DNA of 64,000 nucleotides from an uncultured Johnsonella sp. (GTDB taxonomy: Bacteria > Bacillota > Clostridia > Lachnospirales > Lachnospiraceae), in NCBI GenBank assembly GCA_937927235.1, contig CALBCM010000037.1:123738-187737 (forward strand). Direction: 5' to 3'. Positions 26,450-35,041 of the stretch are shown piece after piece. Numbering within the stretch: the first letter of the stretch is position 1; every line of letters starts with the position of its first letter. Under the pieces are notes generated by a model that saw only the letters and a program-made list of their open reading frames with translations, searched no databases and was not told the DNA's origin. The position numbers were made by a program, and so were the translations under genes.

Positions 26450-27380
26450 ATGAAATCACGGTTCCTGCCTCGCCTGCAAGTGCTTTTCTGCATTTATCAA
26501 GTGAGGTGATGATTGCCTGGCGGTTTTTGCCTGCATTAACAAAGTCAACGCTTGCCTGTATTTTAGGCAGCATAGAAGCAAATTCAAAATGTCCCTCATT
26601 AAGAAAACTTCTCGCCTCTGCAATATTCATTTTGCTGACAGGTCTTTCCTGCGGAGTCCCATAATTTAAGGATACCTGCTCAACGGCAGTGAGAATAAGA
26701 AGTACATCGGCGTCCGCCTCTTTTGCGAGCAGCCCTGCGGCAAGGTCCTTTTCAATTACTGCGGAGGCTCCCTTGAGCTTGCCACTTTGCTCAATAACAG
26801 GGATACCGCCGCCTCCGCAGGCAATGACCACCTGGTCGGCATTAAGCAGTGCTTTTATAGCATCAATTTCCACTATTGCCACAGGGTTTGGAGAGGCGAC
26901 TATACGTCTAAAGCCTCTGCCCTTAATTTCAATGATGGAATTGCCTTTTTCTTCTTCGATTCTGGCATCTTCAAGACTCATTATCCTGCCAATAATCTTT
27001 ACAGGAGTATAAAATGCCTCGTCATAGGGATTCACTGTCACCTGTGTAAGTACAGTTGAAACTGTTTTATAAATCCCCCTTGAGATAAGTGTACTGTGCA
27101 GAGTGTTCTGTAAATCATAGCCTATATAGCCTTGACTCATTGCAGAGCAGACGCTCATAGGAGCATTGGTATAGCCTTCGTGAGTTTTGGCAAACTCATT
27201 CATTGCGGTATGTATCATACCTACCTGCGGAGCATTTGAGTGGACTATGGCAAGCTGCCAGCCGTCCTGTACAAGCTCTGCAAGCACTTCTGAAGTCTTT
27301 GCAATAGCTTTTTTCTGCTCTGGAAGATTAGTTCCCAAATCCTTATGTCCTATTGATACAACAAGTCTTTTCTTTGCCAT
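26448..27380 (-). CDS. Carbamate kinase-like amino-acid kinase, divergent
   Basis: A 310-residue member of the carbamate kinase family, which makes ATP from carbamoyl phosphate in arginine or purine fermentation. The C-terminal half is well kept (ACGGGGIPV, AVIEKDLAAGLLA, LLILTAVEQV). Near the N terminus, however, the usual GGNA loop reads SIGHKDLG, HGNGPQVG reads HSNAPQVG, and VCGAMSQG reads VCSAMSQG. The start is the second in-frame ATG (27380), which follows GGAGA. No arcA, arcB or arcD lies nearby. It may be a true kinase with altered phosphate loops or a paralogue with a changed substrate. Confidence 0.85.
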   Translation of the reverse strand: MAKKRLVVSIGHKDLGTNLPEQKKAIAKTSEVLAELVQDGWQLAIVHSNAPQVGMIHTAMNEFAKTHEGYTNAPMSVCSAMSQGYIGYDLQNTLHSTLISRGIYKTVSTVLTQVTVNPYDEAFYTPVKIIGRIMSLEDARIEEEKGNSIIEIKGRGFRRIVASPNPVAIVEIDAIKALLNADQVVIACGGGGIPVIEQSGKLKGASAVIEKDLAAGLLAKEADADVLLILTAVEQVSLNYGTPQERPVSKMNIAEARSFLNEGHFEFASMLPKIQASVDFVNAGKNRQAIITSLDKCRKALAGEAGTVIS

Positions 27381-27528
27381 AGTTAATTTCTCCATTCATA
27401 TAAGTTAATAAATATTTTAGCATATTGCAGTTATTTACTCAACTGAAATAAGTGGTGGTCAAATAAACAGAATTTATGTATAATGATGTGGAGCTATAAT
27501 TAAGATAAAGGAGAATGACTGCAATTAG

Positions 27529-28392
27529 ATGACTTTTTTAGGAAAAATATGGCGAGCGGTATATCCTGTATTATTGTATTTGGCATTGCAGATATTTTTT
27601 ATTGCAGCGGTATCATTTATTAGCGGTATTTTGCAGGTTTATGACAGTCTGACAGGTGCAGAAGCGGTAAATATAGATTTGGAAAATGCCGTAGCACAAA
27701 ATGCAATCATAATTACGGGACTGCTTGCTTTTTCAGCTATACCCTTTATGGCAGGACTTTATGCTGACGATGTATCAAAATGGGGCTTTGATGACGGGAT
27801 TGAAGTCAATAAGACAAATCTGAAGGACTATGTTATGGTGATATTACTTGGAGCCTCGCTTGCCTTGACTTTAAATATAGCACTTACATTTATTTTTAAT
27901 GTATTCAAAATAAATGACCAGGTCTTTGAAGAGGTAAACAAAAGTATTTCAAATACAGGCATTGCCGCTCAGTTTCTTGTGGTGGTTATACTTGGACCTA
28001 TAGTTGAGGAGCTTATATTCAGAGGTTTGGTATATAGAAGAATGAGAAAATATTTCAGCAATATACCTGCCGTTATAATGTCTTCATTTTTATTTGGTCT
28101 TATACACTTTAATATAAGCCAGGGAGTGTATGCCGGGCTTATAGGCATATTACTTGCCTATATTTATTATAAGAAAGAAAACATATTCTTATGCATAGGC
28201 TATCATATGGGTGCCAATGCTACGGCAATTTTAATCAGCAGTTTAATAGACGGCTTTGAAAATGATATTGCTAAGGGTATTGTTATAATGCTTTATGCAT
28301 TATTTGCAATAATAATATCAATTATAGGCTTAGTATATGTAATTAAGATGAGGGTAAATAAAAATGAGTTGGCTAAAGAGGAGATAGTATGA
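27529..28392 (+). CDS. CPBP-family intramembrane glutamic protease
   Basis: A 287-residue membrane protein with about eight hydrophobic segments and the CPBP (Abi/CAAX protease-like) motifs: EELIFRGLVYRRM (EExxxR), FGLIHF and the terminal GYHMGANATA. The family includes prenyl-protein proteases, bacteriocin self-immunity and membrane-processing enzymes. Directly upstream of the ATG a stop codon blocks any longer frame; the AAAGGAGA site is about 15 bases away, a somewhat long spacing. It overlaps the glycosyltransferase gene by four bases (ATGA). Confidence 0.9.
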   Translation: MTFLGKIWRAVYPVLLYLALQIFFIAAVSFISGILQVYDSLTGAEAVNIDLENAVAQNAIIITGLLAFSAIPFMAGLYADDVSKWGFDDGIEVNKTNLKDYVMVILLGASLALTLNIALTFIFNVFKINDQVFEEVNKSISNTGIAAQFLVVVILGPIVEELIFRGLVYRRMRKYFSNIPAVIMSSFLFGLIHFNISQGVYAGLIGILLAYIYYKKENIFLCIGYHMGANATAILISSLIDGFENDIAKGIVIMLYALFAIIISIIGLVYVIKMRVNKNELAKEEIV

Positions 28393-29411
28393 AAATATTA
28401 AGTATAGCAGTACCCTGCTATAATTCGGCAGCTTATATGAGAAAGTGTATTGATTCCTTGCTGCCCGGAGGAAGGGATGTAGAAATCCTTATAGTAAATG
28501 ACGGCTCATTTAAGGATAATACCGCTGAAATAGCTGATGAATATGAGAGGCGCTATCCGGGGATATGCCGGGCAGTGCATAAGGAAAACGGCGGTCACGG
28601 AGATGCAGTTTTTGAGGGGCTTAAGGCGGCTCGGGGTGTGTTTTTTAAAGTAGTGGACTCTGATGACTGGGTAGATGCGAAGGCTTATGCCTTAATTCTT
28701 GACAAGCTCAGGTTTTTTGCCAGTCAAAGTGACACTGAGCTTGATTTGCTTGTAAGCAATTTTGTTTATGAAAAAGAAGGAGCAGTACATAAAAAGGTAA
28801 TGAATTACAGGAGAGTGCTTGAAAAGGACTGTATATTGACCTGGGACGACATAGGAAATTTTTTGCCGGGTCAGTACATTCTGATGCACTCTGTAATTTA
28901 CAGGAGGGCTATGCTGGCAGAATGCGGTCTTGAGCTTCCCAAACATACATTTTATGTAGACAATATATTTGTATACTATCCTCTGCCCCATGTAAGAACC
29001 TTATACTATATGGATGTTAATTTTTACAGATATTATATAGGCAGAGAAGACCAGTCGGTAAACGAAGGCATCATGATAGGAAGGATAGATCAGCAGATTA
29101 AGGTGACAAAGCTTATGATAAACTCCTATAATCCTTATAAAATTGAAAACCGCAAGCTGAGAAGGTATATGATACTTTATCTTGAAATAATGATGATTAT
29201 CTGCTCAATTCTTGCGATTAAATCGGAAACTGAGGACAATCTGGCTAAGAAAAAAGAGCTGTGGAAATATCTTAGAAAGAGCAACCTAAAGCTGTTTTTA
29301 CGCTTGAGATGGGGATTTTTGGGGCAGGGAGTAAATATACCGTTTAAGCTGGGAAGAAAAATATCAGTGCTTTGCTATAAAATCACTCAGAAGTTTTACG
29401 GGTTTAATTAA
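28389..29411 (+). CDS. Family 2 glycosyltransferase
   Basis: A 340-residue GT-A fold enzyme: the N terminus ILSIAVPCYNSAAYMRKCID, then ILIVNDGS and the DSDDW metal and nucleotide motif near residue 95. The C-terminal third is helical and basic, without clear transmembrane helices, which suggests a peripheral membrane role in adding sugars to a surface polymer or lipid. Its start overlaps the protease stop (ATGA). A 20-bp terminator hairpin follows. Donor and acceptor are unknown. Confidence 0.9.
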   Translation: MKILSIAVPCYNSAAYMRKCIDSLLPGGRDVEILIVNDGSFKDNTAEIADEYERRYPGICRAVHKENGGHGDAVFEGLKAARGVFFKVVDSDDWVDAKAYALILDKLRFFASQSDTELDLLVSNFVYEKEGAVHKKVMNYRRVLEKDCILTWDDIGNFLPGQYILMHSVIYRRAMLAECGLELPKHTFYVDNIFVYYPLPHVRTLYYMDVNFYRYYIGREDQSVNEGIMIGRIDQQIKVTKLMINSYNPYKIENRKLRRYMILYLEIMMIICSILAIKSETEDNLAKKKELWKYLRKSNLKLFLRLRWGFLGQGVNIPFKLGRKISVLCYKITQKFYGFN

Positions 29412-29412
29412 T

Positions 29413-29458
29413 GGAGAAGCCGCAAAATCATCAAAATAGATGATTTTGCGGCTTCTCC
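29413..29458. terminator. Long perfect hairpin between converging genes
   Basis: Twenty perfect pairs (GGAGAAGCCGCAAAATCATC with its complement) enclose a six-base loop. It lies directly after the glycosyltransferase stop and before the end of the converging PAP2 gene. The T run is weak on both sides, but the strength and place suggest transcript-end function for both genes. Confidence 0.75.
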
Positions 29459-29492
29459 TGCTGTTTCAGTTTTACACAAAAAGAAGTTTATT

Positions 29493-30179
29493 TTATATTG
29501 TAGTAGATTTTCTTTTAGTTTTTTTCGCGATGCCCGGTAATTTTTCAGGAACCTGTACCTTTCCATATACTACAAAGTACATCACAGTACCAAGTATAAT
29601 TGCAGCACATACATCAAGTATGGAATGCTGCTTTAAAAAGACCGTTGAAGCACAGATACTTACACAGGAAATCAAAGAAAATATATTTACGGGGATATTG
29701 CCCTTAAAATATCGGCTCTTTGTGATGGCAATATGTGCCCCTATGGAGTTGTATACATGAATACTCGGAAACACATTTGTATTTGTATCTACACTGTAGA
29801 TAAAGTGCACCAGCCCGGCAGCCCAGTTTTTATTAAAATCACAGGCAGGTCTTAAGTCGGTTCCATTAGGATAAATCTGGCATATAAGCAAACAGGTGCT
29901 CATGCCTACACATAGGTAGAACATAAACCTATAGAATTCATCTTTATTCTTAAAAAATAAAAAAACTGTAACAAAGGTAAGGTAGATAAACCAGTATAGA
30001 TAGGGTATTATAAAGTACTCAATAAAGGGTATCATATCGTCATAAGGACTGTGTATGATATTAAATCTAGTAGTAACAGTGTTTTCAAGGTATTGATACC
30101 AGATTAAATATAGTATGGAATACGAAAATACCCAGGCATGATTGTATTTTTTAAACGATTTTAAAATACTTTCTTTCAT
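29493..30179 (-). CDS. PAP2-family membrane phosphatase
   Basis: A 228-residue protein with five to six membrane segments and PAP2 motifs: NGTDLRP as motif 1, FPSIHVYNS as motif 2 (usual PSGH, here PSIH) and STVFLKQHSILDVCAAI as motif 3 with its histidine and aspartate. The PSIH variant occurs in inositol-phosphoceramide-synthase-like PAP2 proteins. It is likely to act on phosphatidic acid, undecaprenyl phosphate or a related lipid. GAGGAGG precedes the ATG at ideal spacing. A lipid kinase gene lies close by, past the two tRNAs, in opposite orientation. Confidence 0.88.
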   Translation of the reverse strand: MKESILKSFKKYNHAWVFSYSILYLIWYQYLENTVTTRFNIIHSPYDDMIPFIEYFIIPYLYWFIYLTFVTVFLFFKNKDEFYRFMFYLCVGMSTCLLICQIYPNGTDLRPACDFNKNWAAGLVHFIYSVDTNTNVFPSIHVYNSIGAHIAITKSRYFKGNIPVNIFSLISCVSICASTVFLKQHSILDVCAAIILGTVMYFVVYGKVQVPEKLPGIAKKTKRKSTTI

Positions 30180-30253
30180 AAGCCTTCCTCCTCTATACTA
30201 TTATTTTTATATCATATATAATATAACGAAAGACAAAATTAAGCAATAAAAAA

Positions 30254-30327
30254 TAGCGGAAGGGAGATTTGAACTCTCGACACCACGGGTATGAACCGTG
30301 TGCTCTAGCCAACTGAGCTATTCCGCC
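30254..30327 (-). tRNA. tRNA-Met (CAT), elongator type
   Basis: Read on the minus strand the 74-base sequence folds as a full cloverleaf: acceptor GGCGGAA with TTCCGCT (one G-T pair), D arm, anticodon loop TTCATAC giving CAT, and T loop TTCAAAT. The G-T rather than mismatched first pair argues against the initiator. CCA is not encoded. It lies 19 bases after tRNA-Val in the same transcript. Confidence 0.93.
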
Positions 30328-30346
30328 ATATGCTATATAGAAAAAA

Positions 30347-30419
30347 TGGGACCTACAGGGCTCGAACCTGTGACCCTCTGCTTGTAAGGCAGATGCTCTC
30401 CCAGCTGAGCTAAGATCCC
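30347..30419 (-). tRNA. tRNA-Val (TAC)
   Basis: A 73-base cloverleaf on the minus strand: acceptor GGGATCT with AGGTCCC (one wobble), D arm TTAGCTCAGCTGGGAGAGC, anticodon loop CTTACAA giving TAC, and T loop TTCGAGC. It is the first gene of a two-tRNA transcript driven by the promoter at 30442-30470. Confidence 0.95.
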
Positions 30420-30441
30420 ATAGCTTTTCAAACGCCAGATA

Positions 30442-30470
30442 AGTATATTCAAAAAATTCAATATTGTCAA
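30442..30470 (-). promoter_or_regulatory. Sigma-A-type promoter for tRNA-Val/tRNA-Met
   Basis: On the minus strand TTGACA (30465-30470) and TATACT (30442-30447) are separated by exactly 17 bases, about 20 bases before tRNA-Val. Confidence 0.85.
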
Positions 30471-30503
30471 GGGTTTTTTGATTTTATAATTTACTTTTCG
30501 CTT

Positions 30504-30530
30504 TTGATTTACTATCTTATGTGATATAAT
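30504..30530 (+). promoter_or_regulatory. Possible promoter for the lipid kinase gene
   Basis: TGATATAAT (30522-30530) is an extended -10. TTGATT at 30504 is a weak -35 with short, 15-base spacing. It lies about 45 bases before the TTG start of the kinase gene. Confidence 0.5.
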
Positions 30531-30574
30531 CCCCATGCAGAGAAAACTGCTAAAATTACACGAGGAGATTATAT

Positions 30575-31492
30575 TTGCTTAATTTTATCATAAATCCTAA
30601 TTCAGGCGGCGAAAGAGGCTATAGATTATGGAAAAAGCTTGAGCATCATCTGATAAAGAAAAAAATAGTATATAAGGCATATATCACGGACGGAATAGGT
30701 GATGCTGCAAAGATAGCGCATGATATTACCGATACTGAGGATGAGGTGTGTATAATAGCTGTGGGCGGTGACGGAATAGCAAATGAAATACTGGACGGGG
30801 CGAGAATCGCTCCTAATTTTACTATGGGCTATATACCCACAGGCTCCGGGAATGACTTGGCAAGAGGGCTTAAGCTTCCGAAAAATCCTAAAAAATGTCT
30901 TAAACGTATATTAAAGCCTAAAGAAATTAAAGAAATAGATTATGGAATTTTAAATTACGGAGAGGGGGAGCACAGACGCTTTATTGTCAGTGCAGGAATA
31001 GGCTATGATGCACAGGTTTGTCATGATATTGCTGAAAGAAGAAGGCTGGGAATACCCTCGGGATTTTTATTTAAAAAGTTTATATATATAATTTCGGGAA
31101 TAAAACAGCTTTTAAGAGCAAAATCGGTAAAAGGCTATGTAATCTTTGACGGAGATAAAAAGATTGAATTTAATAATATAGTGCTGGTAGCTTCACATAA
31201 TCACCCCACTGAGGGAGGAGGCTTTAAATTTTCACCCAAAGCGGATAATGCAGACGGTGAGCTGTCAGTATGTATTGTACATCATAAATCCAAGCTTAGG
31301 CTGGTAAAGATACTTTTGAGTGCATTGCTCGGCAATCATCTGAAGTATGCAGGAGTACGCAACCGAGAGTGCCGCGAGCTGAAAATTCATACTGAGCTGC
31401 CTCTTGCGGTGCATACCGACGGAGAGGTGGTGGGTATGTATACCGATATAGAATTAAGATGTGTAAAACAAAAGCTGAGATTTATAATATAA
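30575..31492 (+). CDS. Diacylglycerol kinase-family lipid kinase
   Basis: A 305-residue kinase of the DagK/YegS/LCB5 superfamily. FIINPNSGG is the N-terminal fold signature, GGDGIANEILDG the nucleotide loop, and TGSGNDLARGL the conserved lipid-kinase block. The start is TTG, supported by GAGGAG seven bases upstream. It phosphorylates diacylglycerol or a similar lipid at the membrane. The PAP2 phosphatase divergent to it could catalyse the reverse reaction (inference). The ispF gene follows 21 bases downstream. Confidence 0.92.
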   Translation: MLNFIINPNSGGERGYRLWKKLEHHLIKKKIVYKAYITDGIGDAAKIAHDITDTEDEVCIIAVGGDGIANEILDGARIAPNFTMGYIPTGSGNDLARGLKLPKNPKKCLKRILKPKEIKEIDYGILNYGEGEHRRFIVSAGIGYDAQVCHDIAERRRLGIPSGFLFKKFIYIISGIKQLLRAKSVKGYVIFDGDKKIEFNNIVLVASHNHPTEGGGFKFSPKADNADGELSVCIVHHKSKLRLVKILLSALLGNHLKYAGVRNRECRELKIHTELPLAVHTDGEVVGMYTDIELRCVKQKLRFII

Positions 31493-31513
31493 TATTTTTT
31501 TGAAAGGAAAATT

Positions 31514-32047
31514 ATGAGAATTGGACAAGGCTATGACGTACATAAGCTTATATCGGGCAGAAGGCTTATAATAGGAGGAGTTGATATCCCATTTGACAAA
31601 GGACTTTTAGGTCATTCCGATGCTGATGTGCTTGTGCATGTTGTGATGGATGCACTTTTGGGAGCTGCTGGACTTGGAGATATAGGCAGGCATTTTCCTG
31701 ACAGTGATGAGAATTACAGGGATATTTCGAGCCTGGTTTTACTTGAGAGAGTGGCACAGCTGCTTGAAGAAAAAACTTATATTATAGAAAATATTGATGC
31801 TACCATAGTGGCACAAAAGCCTAAAATGGCTCCGTATGTTAATGAGATGAGAGAAAACATAGCCAAAACTCTTAATATAGCCGTTTCACAGATAAATATA
31901 AAGGCGACTACCGAGGAGGGGCTTGGCTTTACCGGTGCAGGAGAGGGGATAAGTGCTTATGCAATCTGTCTTATAACCTCGGTAAGAGATATAGCTTCAC
32001 AGGATTTAAGCGGAGGAAGCTGTGGAGGCTGCTGTGGAAGATTTTAA
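31514..32047 (+). CDS. ispF: 2-C-methyl-D-erythritol 2,4-cyclodiphosphate synthase
   Basis: This enzyme forms the cyclic diphosphate intermediate of the non-mevalonate isoprenoid pathway. RIGQGYDVHKL with the zinc ligands (DVH), GHSDADVLVHVVMDALLGA and the ATTEEGLGFTGAGEGISAYA block are intact. At 177 residues it is about 20 longer than usual; the extra C-terminal tail ends GGSCGGCCGRF, cysteine- and glycine-rich. GAAAGGA precedes the ATG. It heads the ispF-cysS-mrnC-rlmB series typical of Firmicutes. Confidence 0.95.
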   Translation: MRIGQGYDVHKLISGRRLIIGGVDIPFDKGLLGHSDADVLVHVVMDALLGAAGLGDIGRHFPDSDENYRDISSLVLLERVAQLLEEKTYIIENIDATIVAQKPKMAPYVNEMRENIAKTLNIAVSQINIKATTEEGLGFTGAGEGISAYAICLITSVRDIASQDLSGGSCGGCCGRF

Positions 32048-32086
32048 TTATAACTAAAAAAGGTATATAACAGGGAGTATGTGATT

Positions 32087-33496
32087 ATGAAGATTTTTAA
32101 TACGCTTACAAGAGCTAAAGAAGAATTTGTACCGCTTGAAGCCGGAAAGGTAAAAATGTATGTCTGCGGTCCTACGGTCTATAATCTAATACATATAGGC
32201 AATGCAAGACCCATGATTTTTTTTGATACGGTAAGGAGGTATTTCTTATATAAGGGCTATGAAGTAAACTACGTTTCAAACTTTACCGATGTGGATGATA
32301 AGATTATAAACAGAGCCAAAGAGGAGGGGGTTGACTCAACTCTCATCTCTACCAGATATATAGCGGAGTGCAAAAAGGATATGGAGGGTATGAATATAAT
32401 GCCTGCTACGACGCATCCGCTTGCCACGGAGGAAATAGACGGCATGGAAGCAATGATAAAAACGCTTATAGAAAAGAAACATGCCTATGTGGTAGAAGAC
32501 GGTACCGTATATTTTGATGTGAGTAGCTTTGAGCGTTATGGCAGACTTTCAAATAAAAATATAGAGGAGCTTCAATCAGGCTTCAGAGAGCTTAAGGTTA
32601 CGGGAGAGGACTCTAAAAAGGCTCCGGCGGATTTTGTACTTTGGAAGCCTAAAAAGGAGGGAGAGCCTTATTGGGATTCACCCTGGTCTAAGGGAAGACC
32701 GGGATGGCATATAGAATGCTCGGTGATGAGCAGGAAGTATTTGGGGGAGCAGATAGACATACATGGAGGTGGTGAAGACCTTATTTTCCCTCATCACGAA
32801 AATGAGATAGCTCAGTCGGAGTCAAGCAGCGGCAAGAGCTTTGCAAATTACTGGATGCATAATGCTTTTTTAAATATTGATAATAAGAAGATGAGTAAAT
32901 CGCTTGGAAATTTCTTTACTGTAAGAGAAATCAGCGAAAAATATGATTTGCAGGTGCTTAGGTTTTTTATGCTGAGTGCACATTACAGAAGTCCTTTAAA
33001 TTTCTCGGCAGACTTAATGGAAAGCTCTAAAAATGCACTTGAGCGTATAATCACTTCGGTGGAAAGACTTAAGGAAGGCCTTGTAAAAAGCAGCCGCAAG
33101 GAGCTTAATGAAATAGAAGCCGAGAATTTAAACCGGCTTGAGGAATTAAAGGATAAGTTTGAAGCTTTTATGGAGGATGATTTTAATACGGCAGATGCAG
33201 TAAGTGCAGTATTTGAGATAGTTAAGCTTGCAAATTCAACAGCCGATGAAAACAGCTCCGGGAAGTATTTAAATAAAATACTGAATACTATAAACACCTT
33301 GTGTGAAATACTCGGTCTTATAACTGTAAGAAAGCAGTTAAGTCTGGATGAGAAGGTTAAGGCTTTAATTAATCGAAGACAGGAGGCAAGAAAGGCAAAG
33401 GATTTTGCTAAAGCTGACGAGATAAGGGACAGGCTGCTTTCCATGGGTATAATACTTGAGGATACAAGAGAAGGTGTAAAATGGAAGAAAGCCTGA
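32087..33496 (+). CDS. cysS: Cysteinyl-tRNA synthetase
   Basis: A 469-residue class I aminoacyl-tRNA synthetase. YVCGPTVYNLIHIGNARP contains the zinc cysteine and the HIGH-type motif (HIGN); GWHIECSVMS and HGGGEDLIFPHHENEIAQ are family blocks, and KKMSKSLGN is the KMSKS loop. The GGGAG site suits ATG 32087, nine bases on, better than the in-frame GTG at 32081. Its 3' end overlaps mrnC by 16 bases. No T-box leader is seen in the short upstream gap. Confidence 0.97.
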   Translation: MKIFNTLTRAKEEFVPLEAGKVKMYVCGPTVYNLIHIGNARPMIFFDTVRRYFLYKGYEVNYVSNFTDVDDKIINRAKEEGVDSTLISTRYIAECKKDMEGMNIMPATTHPLATEEIDGMEAMIKTLIEKKHAYVVEDGTVYFDVSSFERYGRLSNKNIEELQSGFRELKVTGEDSKKAPADFVLWKPKKEGEPYWDSPWSKGRPGWHIECSVMSRKYLGEQIDIHGGGEDLIFPHHENEIAQSESSSGKSFANYWMHNAFLNIDNKKMSKSLGNFFTVREISEKYDLQVLRFFMLSAHYRSPLNFSADLMESSKNALERIITSVERLKEGLVKSSRKELNEIEAENLNRLEELKDKFEAFMEDDFNTADAVSAVFEIVKLANSTADENSSGKYLNKILNTINTLCEILGLITVRKQLSLDEKVKALINRRQEARKAKDFAKADEIRDRLLSMGIILEDTREGVKWKKA

Positions 33497-33927
33497 CCTG
33501 CATCCTAGAAAGCTTTAATATAGCATTGTCGGAGCCTACTCAATATTCGCCACTTGTACTTGCCTATATAGGAGATGCGGTATATGAGATGATAATAAGG
33601 ACTGTGATTATAAGCCGCGGAAATAAGCCTGTTAAAAAGCTGCATACTCAGGCTACGCATTATGTAAGTGCTGCCGGACAGGCGGAGATTTCAAGGCATA
33701 TTAAGGATATGCTGAGCGATGAAGAATATACAGTCTTTAAAAGAGGCAGAAATTCAAATTCACACAGCAGTGCAAAAAATGCCACTGTTTCTGATTACAG
33801 ACATGCCACAGGCTTTGAGGCGCTTATAGGCTTTCTTTATATTAAAGGAAAATATAAAAGAGCAGTAGAGCTTGTCAGAGCAGGCTGCAGGGGCTTGGAA
33901 GATAACCGGCTGCAATTAAAGCTATAA
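33481..33927 (+). CDS. mrnC: Mini-ribonuclease 3
   Basis: A 148-residue RNase III-fold nuclease without double-stranded-RNA-binding domain, which matures 23S rRNA ends in Firmicutes. LAYIGDAVYEMIIRT holds the catalytic acidic residue, and ATVSDYRHATGFEALIGFLY the second catalytic segment. GAGAAGG precedes the ATG inside the end of cysS, so the two are translationally coupled. The location between cysS and rlmB is the standard Firmicute order. Confidence 0.95.
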   Translation: MEESLTCILESFNIALSEPTQYSPLVLAYIGDAVYEMIIRTVIISRGNKPVKKLHTQATHYVSAAGQAEISRHIKDMLSDEEYTVFKRGRNSNSHSSAKNATVSDYRHATGFEALIGFLYIKGKYKRAVELVRAGCRGLEDNRLQLKL

Positions 33928-33963
33928 GGTATTTGATTAATAAAAAGGAAGAATTAAATATTA

Positions 33964-34695
33964 ATGAAGGAAAACATGATTTACGGCAGAAACTCAGTTA
34001 TAGAAGCACTTCGCTCGGGTAGGAGCATTGATAAGCTTTATATTCAGGAGGAGCTTAAGGACGTTGCGGTATTAATGGTGCTAAAGGAAGCTAAAAAGCA
34101 TGGAGCTAAGACGGAATTTGTTTCAAAATCCAAATTGGATAAGCTGAGTGAATCAAAAAAGCACCAAGGGGTGATTGCCGCTGCCGCCGCCTATAACTAT
34201 GCTGAAGTAGAAGACATACTTAAAGTAGCCGAAGCTAAAAACGAGCCTCCTTTTATTATAATTCTTGACGGTATAGAGGATCCTCATAATCTTGGCGCTA
34301 TAATAAGAACTGCAAATCTTGCTGGTGCACATGGCGTGATAATACCTAAAAACCGTGCGGCAGGTCTTACTCCTGTGGTAGCAAAAACCTCAGCCGGAGC
34401 ACTTAATTATACTAAAATTGCCAAAGTGACAAATCTGGCAAGAGTTATTGAGCAGTTAAAGAAAAAAGGAATATGGTTTGTGTGTGCGGATATGAGAGGA
34501 AAGTCTATGTATGAGCTTGATTTAAGCGGTGCTATAGGACTGGTTATCGGAAATGAGGGCAGGGGAGTGAGTGAGCTTGTTTATAAGAAATGTGATTTTT
34601 ACGCTTCAATCCCTGTAAGGGGAGAAATTGAATCACTTAATGCTTCTGTGGCTGCCGGAGTGCTTGCCTATGAAGTGGTCAGAAGAAGATTATAA
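33964..34695 (+). CDS. rlmB: 23S rRNA (guanosine-2'-O-) methyltransferase RlmB-type
   Basis: A 243-residue SPOUT methyltransferase (TrmH family). The N-terminal substrate-binding domain begins MIYGRNSVIEAL; the catalytic knot contains ILDGIEDPHNLGAIIRTANL, GLVIGNEGRGVSELV and IPVRGEIESLNASVAAGVLAYE. The first ATG at 33964 follows AAAAGGAAG after 12 bases; ATG 33976 is an alternative start. It ends the ispF-cysS-mrnC run and is followed by a strong terminator. Confidence 0.94.
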   Translation: MKENMIYGRNSVIEALRSGRSIDKLYIQEELKDVAVLMVLKEAKKHGAKTEFVSKSKLDKLSESKKHQGVIAAAAAYNYAEVEDILKVAEAKNEPPFIIILDGIEDPHNLGAIIRTANLAGAHGVIIPKNRAAGLTPVVAKTSAGALNYTKIAKVTNLARVIEQLKKKGIWFVCADMRGKSMYELDLSGAIGLVIGNEGRGVSELVYKKCDFYASIPVRGEIESLNASVAAGVLAYEVVRRRL

Positions 34696-34747
34696 GCATT
34701 AAGATTATAGCTTACTTTTAAATTAAAGAGCTTTAATATAGCAAAAA

Positions 34748-34799
34748 ATATCTCTAGCGGAAAGGGGGATAAAAATGCCCTCCGTATAGAGATTTTTTT
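34748..34799 (+). terminator. Terminator after rlmB
   Basis: ATCTCTA (34750-34756) pairs with TAGAGAT (34787-34793), with inner GCGGA-TCCGT and GGG-CCC pairs, and is followed by seven T. The remaining bases to the next promoter hold a small CTACCC-GGGTAG hairpin (34876-34892) of unknown role. Confidence 0.85.
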
Positions 34800-34934
34800 A
34801 TTATAAATTTATAGTCGGGTTTTTATATAAACCGTTTCGAATTATTCCAGCAGAGCTTTCACGCTTCGACATTGACTACCCGCCTTGGGTAGGGTTCTGA
34901 CGGAGCAAAATATATTCGTAAATCTTAAAAACTA

Positions 34935-34963
34935 TTGACTAAAACATAAAATTAGGTTATATA
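34935..34963 (+). promoter_or_regulatory. Promoter of the metal ABC transporter operon
   Basis: TTGACT and TATATA lie 17 bases apart, 79 bases before the binding-protein ATG. The likely transcription start falls about 28 bases before the palindromic operator at 34998-35011. Confidence 0.75.
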
Positions 34964-34997
34964 TAAGTAAAGAATTAGGCATTATGAATATGTATTA

Positions 34998-35011
34998 TTA
35001 GGCAAGCCTAA
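34998..35011. promoter_or_regulatory. DtxR/MntR-type operator palindrome
   Basis: TTAGGC-AA-GCCTAA is a perfect inverted repeat 35 bases after the -10 box and 30 before the ATG. The TTAGG half-site and overall form match operators of DtxR/MntR-family metal repressors (family knowledge). An extra TTAGGC half-site lies at 34975-34980. The likely ligand is encoded at the end of the same operon as a permease-fused DtxR-like domain. Confidence 0.75.
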
Positions 35012-35041
35012 AAAATAAAAACAAAAAGGAAGGTAGTTTAA

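Noticed and set aside
30333..30536. Minus-strand frame of 67 codons containing AQLGEHLPYKQRVTGSSPVG
   Set aside because: This peptide is the well-known false translation of a tRNA gene; it covers tRNA-Val and its promoter.
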